This document shows positions 60,210 through 64,000 of a DNA stretch of 64,000 nucleotides, in pieces. Position 1 is the first letter of the stretch. The number at the start of each line of letters is the position of its first letter. Both the position numbers and the translations under genes were made by a program. The DNA comes from Janthinobacterium sp. 344. GTDB taxonomy: Bacteria > Pseudomonadota > Gammaproteobacteria > Burkholderiales > Burkholderiaceae_D. The notes beneath the pieces are model-generated. The model did not search any database and was not told the DNA's origin. It saw only the letters and a program-made list of their open reading frames with translations. The DNA is taken from positions 62,001-126,000 of the forward strand of contig NZ_FOKL01000002.1 in the NCBI RefSeq assembly GCF_900112025.1, given 5' to 3'.

Positions 60210-61358
60210 CTACAACACTTCCAGGAAGCTCTTCAGCGCGATGATTTCCTCGGACGTCAGCTGCAGGCGCTGCAGCAGGGGCGAGGTGACGGGAAACTTC
60301 GGATCGGCCGCCTGCTGCGCATTTTGCGGCACGGGGCGCGACATGCCCGCGTTATACATATTGAGCAAACCCACCATCTGCGGGAACAGGCCGTTGTGCA
60401 TCCACGGCCCCGATTGCGCCACGCCGCGCAAGCCCGGCGTGCGGAACTTGCCCACGTCCTCATCCTTGCCCGTCACCAGGTAGCGTCCCAGGTCTTCATA
60501 TTTCTTGCGGCCGTAATACGTCAGCCCCAGGTTGTGGAATTGCTGGTCCGTCAGCAAGGCGCCGCTGTGGCACGTCATGCAGCGCGCCTTGGTGCGGAAC
60601 AGGTGCAGGCCCAGCAGTTCGCGGTCATTCAATTGCGCGCGCTGGCCTTCCAGGAAAGTATCGAAGCGCGTGACGGGCGGCAGCAGCGTGCGCTGGTAAT
60701 CGGCCAGCGCCGTCAGGATGCGTGGCAGGCTCACGCCGGCGCCCGGGCCGAAGGCGGCGTCGAACTGCGCCGGGTAGTCATCCAGCGCGGCCAGCTTGGC
60801 CGCCAGGGCCGGCACGTCCATGGCCATCTCGTCCGGATGCTGCAAGGGTCCCAGCGCCTGCTCTTCCAGCGTGGCCGCGCGGCCATCCCAGAACAGCGGC
60901 CTGAGCTGGCCCACGCCCAGCAGGCCCGGCGCATTGCGCTGGCCCAGGCGGCCGTCGTGGCCGATGGACGCGCGCTTGTTGTCGGCAAAACTGTGGGCGG
61001 GACTGTGGCAGCTGATGCAGGCCACGGCGTTCGAGCGCGACAGGCGTGGATCGTTGAACAGGCGCTGTCCCAGCGCCACCACGGCCGGCGCCACCTGCGG
61101 CTGGGGCATGGCCGAGACGGGCGCCATCTCGGCCGGCGTGACGCCGTCGGCCACCTGCGGCCGGGGCCAGCGGGCGATGGGCTGCGCGTAGAGCTGGCGC
61201 AGACAGGCCATGTCCCAGCCCTTGTCCGCCGCGCAGGCAACGCCGGCGGACACGGCGTCGCTGGCGCGTCCATCCATGCTCGTCATCAGGCCCGCGCCGC
61301 CCGCCAGCAGGGCGGCCACGGCGAAGGTGGTTTGTTTCAGGTGGGATGCGAATTTCAT
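60210..61358 (-). CDS. Diheme cytochrome c peroxidase/MauG-family protein
   Basis: 382 residues. Hydrophobic signal near 9-28, then two heme c sites CISCH (Cys114, Cys117, His118) and CMTCH (Cys260, Cys263, His264), with PLFWDGRAATLEEQALGP between, the usual CcpA/MauG core. Either peroxide removal or MauG-like oxidation of a partner is possible. It starts 19 bases after the TonB-receptor stop, so the two are one unit; a link to metal or metallophore uptake is inference. Start ATG 61358 begins the signal. Confidence 0.9.
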   Translation of the reverse strand: MKFASHLKQTTFAVAALLAGGAGLMTSMDGRASDAVSAGVACAADKGWDMACLRQLYAQPIARWPRPQVADGVTPAEMAPVSAMPQPQVAPAVVALGQRLFNDPRLSRSNAVACISCHSPAHSFADNKRASIGHDGRLGQRNAPGLLGVGQLRPLFWDGRAATLEEQALGPLQHPDEMAMDVPALAAKLAALDDYPAQFDAAFGPGAGVSLPRILTALADYQRTLLPPVTRFDTFLEGQRAQLNDRELLGLHLFRTKARCMTCHSGALLTDQQFHNLGLTYYGRKKYEDLGRYLVTGKDEDVGKFRTPGLRGVAQSGPWMHNGLFPQMVGLLNMYNAGMSRPVPQNAQQAADPKFPVTSPLLQRLQLTSEEIIALKSFLEVL

Positions 61359-61377
61359 GCGCCTGCCGTCATGGTCA

Positions 61378-63930
61378 TTAGAAGCGGTAGCCGAGTTCCA
61401 GCGTGAACTGGCGGCCCTTTTCGTACACCAGCGCGGTAGCGGACTGGTACAGCGGGTTGCTGCGGTTGGTGAGGTTTTCAATGCCCAGGTTGACGAAGCC
61501 TTCGCCCGGACCCGTCTTCGGCAATGCATACTGCACGCGCATGTCCCAGCTGATGGACTTGCCCACCGTAATATCCTTGTACACGGTAGCCACGCCGCCG
61601 TCGAACATCAGCGAGTCGCCCGTCGCCACCATGCCCGTTTCCGGTCCCCGGACGCGGAAGAAATTATCCAGCTTCAGGCGGTAGGCAGGCACGTCCGTCG
61701 ACAGCAGCAGGCGCGCCGTCCATGGGCGGTTGTAATTGGTCGCCGGACGGTCGATCCAGCGCACGAACTTGCCCTGGTAATAGATGTACTCATCGAGTTC
61801 GCCGGCGAGATTGCTCAAGGTGTCATCGTAGCTGGCATGCGACGAGCGGGTGCGCGTGTGGTCGTACGCAAACTGCACCTGCGTGCTGCTGCCGCCCCAG
61901 CGCAGCGGACGCGCCGTTTCGGCCGCCAGCGTCCACACCTTGCTGTCGGTGCGGCCGATATTGTCCCAATAATAATTGGCGGCCGATTCCAGGTGCTGCA
62001 CGATCTCGTCGCGTCCCTCGCGCAGCACGCGCTTGGCGCTCCACTTCACGCCGCCCCACAGATGGCTGACGCCCAGCATTTTTTCATCCGTGTACGGCGT
62101 CTTCATGTCGCCCAGCTGGTACCAGGCCCAGTTGGTGGCCATCTCGGGCGCCGCCCAGTCCATCAGCAGGCCGCCCGACAGGGTGCGCGTCTGCGACTTC
62201 GTCTGCAGCGCCAGGCGTTTCGACTGCGCGTAGAAGTCGAAGAAATTGCGGCCATAGTAGCGGTTGGCGCCCAGCTCGACCTGCGTCGTGCCCTTGCCGG
62301 CCACGTCCCAGACGGCGGACAGGCGCGGCGCGATGCTCGACTTCGGCGACAGGTCGTCCGCATCGTAGCGCACGCCCAGGCGCAGGCGCACGTCGCCCGC
62401 CCGGATATCGTCCTGTAAAAAGGCGCCGCGCGTCTTGTTGCTCAGTTCATAGGCGCCCGCGTAATAAATGATGCGCGACGCGAGGTACTGGCCGCGCACG
62501 TTCGCCGCGGCATTCCATGGCGTTGCCAGCGAGCAAAACTGCGTATCCACCCCGCCGCCCGGCATATTGCAGGTGTTGGTGTTGAGCGACGCCGTGTACT
62601 GTTCGTAGGTGGTATTGCGGCGGTAGCTGGACTGTTGCGTGCCCAGCTCCAGGCCCGCCTGGAAGGTGTGCGACACGCCCAGCCAGTCGAGCGGTTCCCA
62701 CTTCAGCTTGCCCTGATAGTCGAGGTTTTCCTGTTCCTGGTCCACGTCGCCCCAGCCGCCCTCGTTACTGGCCCAGCCGGTCGCGCCCGTGCCCGTCTTG
62801 ACGCCCCAGTTCTTGTCGCTCGAATAGCGCCAGGCTTTCCAGGTATCGGCCTCGGCATCGCGCGAACTGTCCATTTTCTTCCAGCTCAGGCGGTGTTCCG
62901 CCGTCGCGTTGCCCAGCAGCGTTACGGGGTGCGTCAGGCCCAGGTTCAGGCCATTGCCGCCGCTTTTCAGGTGATACGTGCTGTTCCTGGCGTTGGCGAT
63001 GAAATAGTCGCCGTCGGACGGCGCATGCATGAGCGAAAAATCAGCCAGCACGCCGGGGCTGATGGTCCAGAAACCGCGCACGAAGGCATTATCGCTGCCG
63101 CGCCGCTGCACCTTGCGGTTGGCGTCGCTTGCGCTCTGCAAGCCGTTGCCATAGCCATTCAGGGGAATCTCCGACGTCTTGCGGATGAAGCTGCCGATCA
63201 GGCTGAAATTCTCCGTCACCTTGCCCTGCAGCGCGGCGCGGTAGGTCCATTTTTCGAATGCCGGCTGCAAGTCGGCGGTGGCGGAATTGGCGGCGCTTTC
63301 CCGCTGGGCCTCGCTGAGCTTGTATTGCATCCACGACGAGCGCGTGCTTTCCACGGACACCTGGCCGGCCAGCTTGCGCGTGGGGGCGCAGGTATTGGCG
63401 TTGACCACGCCGCCCTTGAAGCGGCCATATTCGGCGCCGATGTTCGAGTCGAGCACCGTCACGTCGCACAGCAGGCTGGTATCGACGGCAAAGCCCTGGC
63501 TGGCCGACGGCGGCGTGCTGTTGTTATTGGGACTGGTGCTGACGGGGCCGATATCGTTGTTGAGCGACATGCCATCCATCTGGTACAGGTTGTCGTAGAA
63601 CTTGGCGCCGTTGATGCTGATGTCGGCCGGCGCCAGCTCGCCCTGGGTGGCGGAAGCTTGCTGCTTGTTATCGAATTGCACGCTGGGGTTGATGCGCAAC
63701 AAGCTGGTGATATTGCCGTCTATGCCATTCATGGCGTCGATCTGGCGCTTCTCCAGGCGCTGCTCGCCCACCGATACCCGCTCGGCCTGCAGGCGCACTT
63801 CAGGCAGTACCTGTTGTGCGGATTCTTCGGTGTCGGCGTCGGCGGCAAAGACCAACGGGGTGGCGGCGCTGGCGCCACAGGCCAGGCTGATGGCCAGTAC
63901 GGACTGGCGCAGGGTAGGAATGGAAGACAT
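61378..63930 (-). CDS. TonB-dependent outer-membrane receptor
   Basis: 850 residues. Signal MSSIPTLRQSVLAISLACGASAATPLVFAADA (split at the Ala-rich end), a plug domain (about 40-190, with ISINGAKFYDNLYQMDGMSLNND), and a 22-strand barrel ending in aromatic LELGYRF, the outer-membrane insertion signal. Contains an extra Cys pair in the plug (LLCDV, NTCAP) and in loops (NTCNMP, FCSL). Ligand unknown. Complete; 70 bases of upstream sequence remain in the window. Confidence 0.92.
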   Translation of the reverse strand: MSSIPTLRQSVLAISLACGASAATPLVFAADADTEESAQQVLPEVRLQAERVSVGEQRLEKRQIDAMNGIDGNITSLLRINPSVQFDNKQQASATQGELAPADISINGAKFYDNLYQMDGMSLNNDIGPVSTSPNNNSTPPSASQGFAVDTSLLCDVTVLDSNIGAEYGRFKGGVVNANTCAPTRKLAGQVSVESTRSSWMQYKLSEAQRESAANSATADLQPAFEKWTYRAALQGKVTENFSLIGSFIRKTSEIPLNGYGNGLQSASDANRKVQRRGSDNAFVRGFWTISPGVLADFSLMHAPSDGDYFIANARNSTYHLKSGGNGLNLGLTHPVTLLGNATAEHRLSWKKMDSSRDAEADTWKAWRYSSDKNWGVKTGTGATGWASNEGGWGDVDQEQENLDYQGKLKWEPLDWLGVSHTFQAGLELGTQQSSYRRNTTYEQYTASLNTNTCNMPGGGVDTQFCSLATPWNAAANVRGQYLASRIIYYAGAYELSNKTRGAFLQDDIRAGDVRLRLGVRYDADDLSPKSSIAPRLSAVWDVAGKGTTQVELGANRYYGRNFFDFYAQSKRLALQTKSQTRTLSGGLLMDWAAPEMATNWAWYQLGDMKTPYTDEKMLGVSHLWGGVKWSAKRVLREGRDEIVQHLESAANYYWDNIGRTDSKVWTLAAETARPLRWGGSSTQVQFAYDHTRTRSSHASYDDTLSNLAGELDEYIYYQGKFVRWIDRPATNYNRPWTARLLLSTDVPAYRLKLDNFFRVRGPETGMVATGDSLMFDGGVATVYKDITVGKSISWDMRVQYALPKTGPGEGFVNLGIENLTNRSNPLYQSATALVYEKGRQFTLELGYRF

Positions 63931-64000
63931 GAAGACCTTGCAACTGCGGAGAAGGAAGCGGCAGTCCCATGATGCCGTCCTTCACCCGCGCTGCCGGTGT

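Noticed and set aside
63931..64000. Possible end of a cobalamin riboswitch before the TonB receptor
   Set aside because: Fragments such as GGGACTGCCG are present but the conserved core boxes are not visible in the 70 bases available.

Overview
The window looks like chromosomal DNA of a high-GC betaproteobacterium of the Burkholderiales, most likely the Oxalobacteraceae (Janthinobacterium/Massilia type). This rests on gene order and content: ftsY-ftsE-ftsX-rpoH with an HrcA-type CIRCE element before rpoH, the betaproteobacterial aa3 oxidase cluster with its DUF2970 and DUF2909 companions, comF-trmL, proC-yggS divergent from pilT-pilU, and glcDEF next to a PduO-type cobalamin adenosyltransferase. 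No rRNA, tRNA, CRISPR array, prophage or insertion sequence was recognised.

Layout. 0-1.1 kb: a MerR-type regulator with a cobalamin-binding photoreceptor-like sensor, behind an FNR/ANR box. 1.2-5.4 kb: ftsY, ftsE, ftsX and rpoH. 5.4-11.3 kb: a small ribbon-helix-helix-like protein, a lipoprotein, an ABC ATPase with a permease fused to a CPBP protease, and a patatin-like lipoprotein. 11.3-14.8 kb: a Ter-type stress module on the minus strand (YqaE/Pmp3, two TerD proteins, an AIM24 protein, a DUF475 TerC-like membrane protein), divergent from an NhaR-like regulator. 15.9-19.9 kb: three membrane transport genes. 19.9-29.5 kb: cytochrome aa3 oxidase and its assembly factors, including a 35-codon gene. 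29.5-31.8 kb: bioC-like methyltransferase, comF, trmL.

32.0-41.2 kb is the most unusual part: a tightly packed six-gene minus-strand operon. It encodes a 1233-residue tubulin/FtsZ-superfamily protein with a GYF-like tail, a signal-peptide-bearing membrane protein with a possible vWA-like N-terminus, a three-helix membrane protein, a zinc-ribbon/proline-rich membrane protein, a glycine-zipper lipoprotein, and a large protein of unknown fold. It looks like an envelope-linked cytoskeletal machine with no assigned function.

41.3-51.7 kb holds mostly housekeeping and envelope genes: heptose adenylyltransferase, oxyR, ubiA, a YqjD/YqjE/YqjK-like trio, an ECF sigma/anti-sigma pair, proC, yggS, pilT, pilU and a glutathione peroxidase. 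51.8-58.5 kb: a GGDEF-EAL protein, glycolate oxidase glcDEF and the cobalamin adenosyltransferase. 58.5-60.1 kb: three small secreted proteins with the same six-cysteine spacing, interleaved with a membrane-anchored glutaredoxin and served by a clear sigma70 promoter; this is a second candidate for an undescribed system. 60.2-63.9 kb: a diheme peroxidase and a TonB-dependent receptor in one transcription unit.
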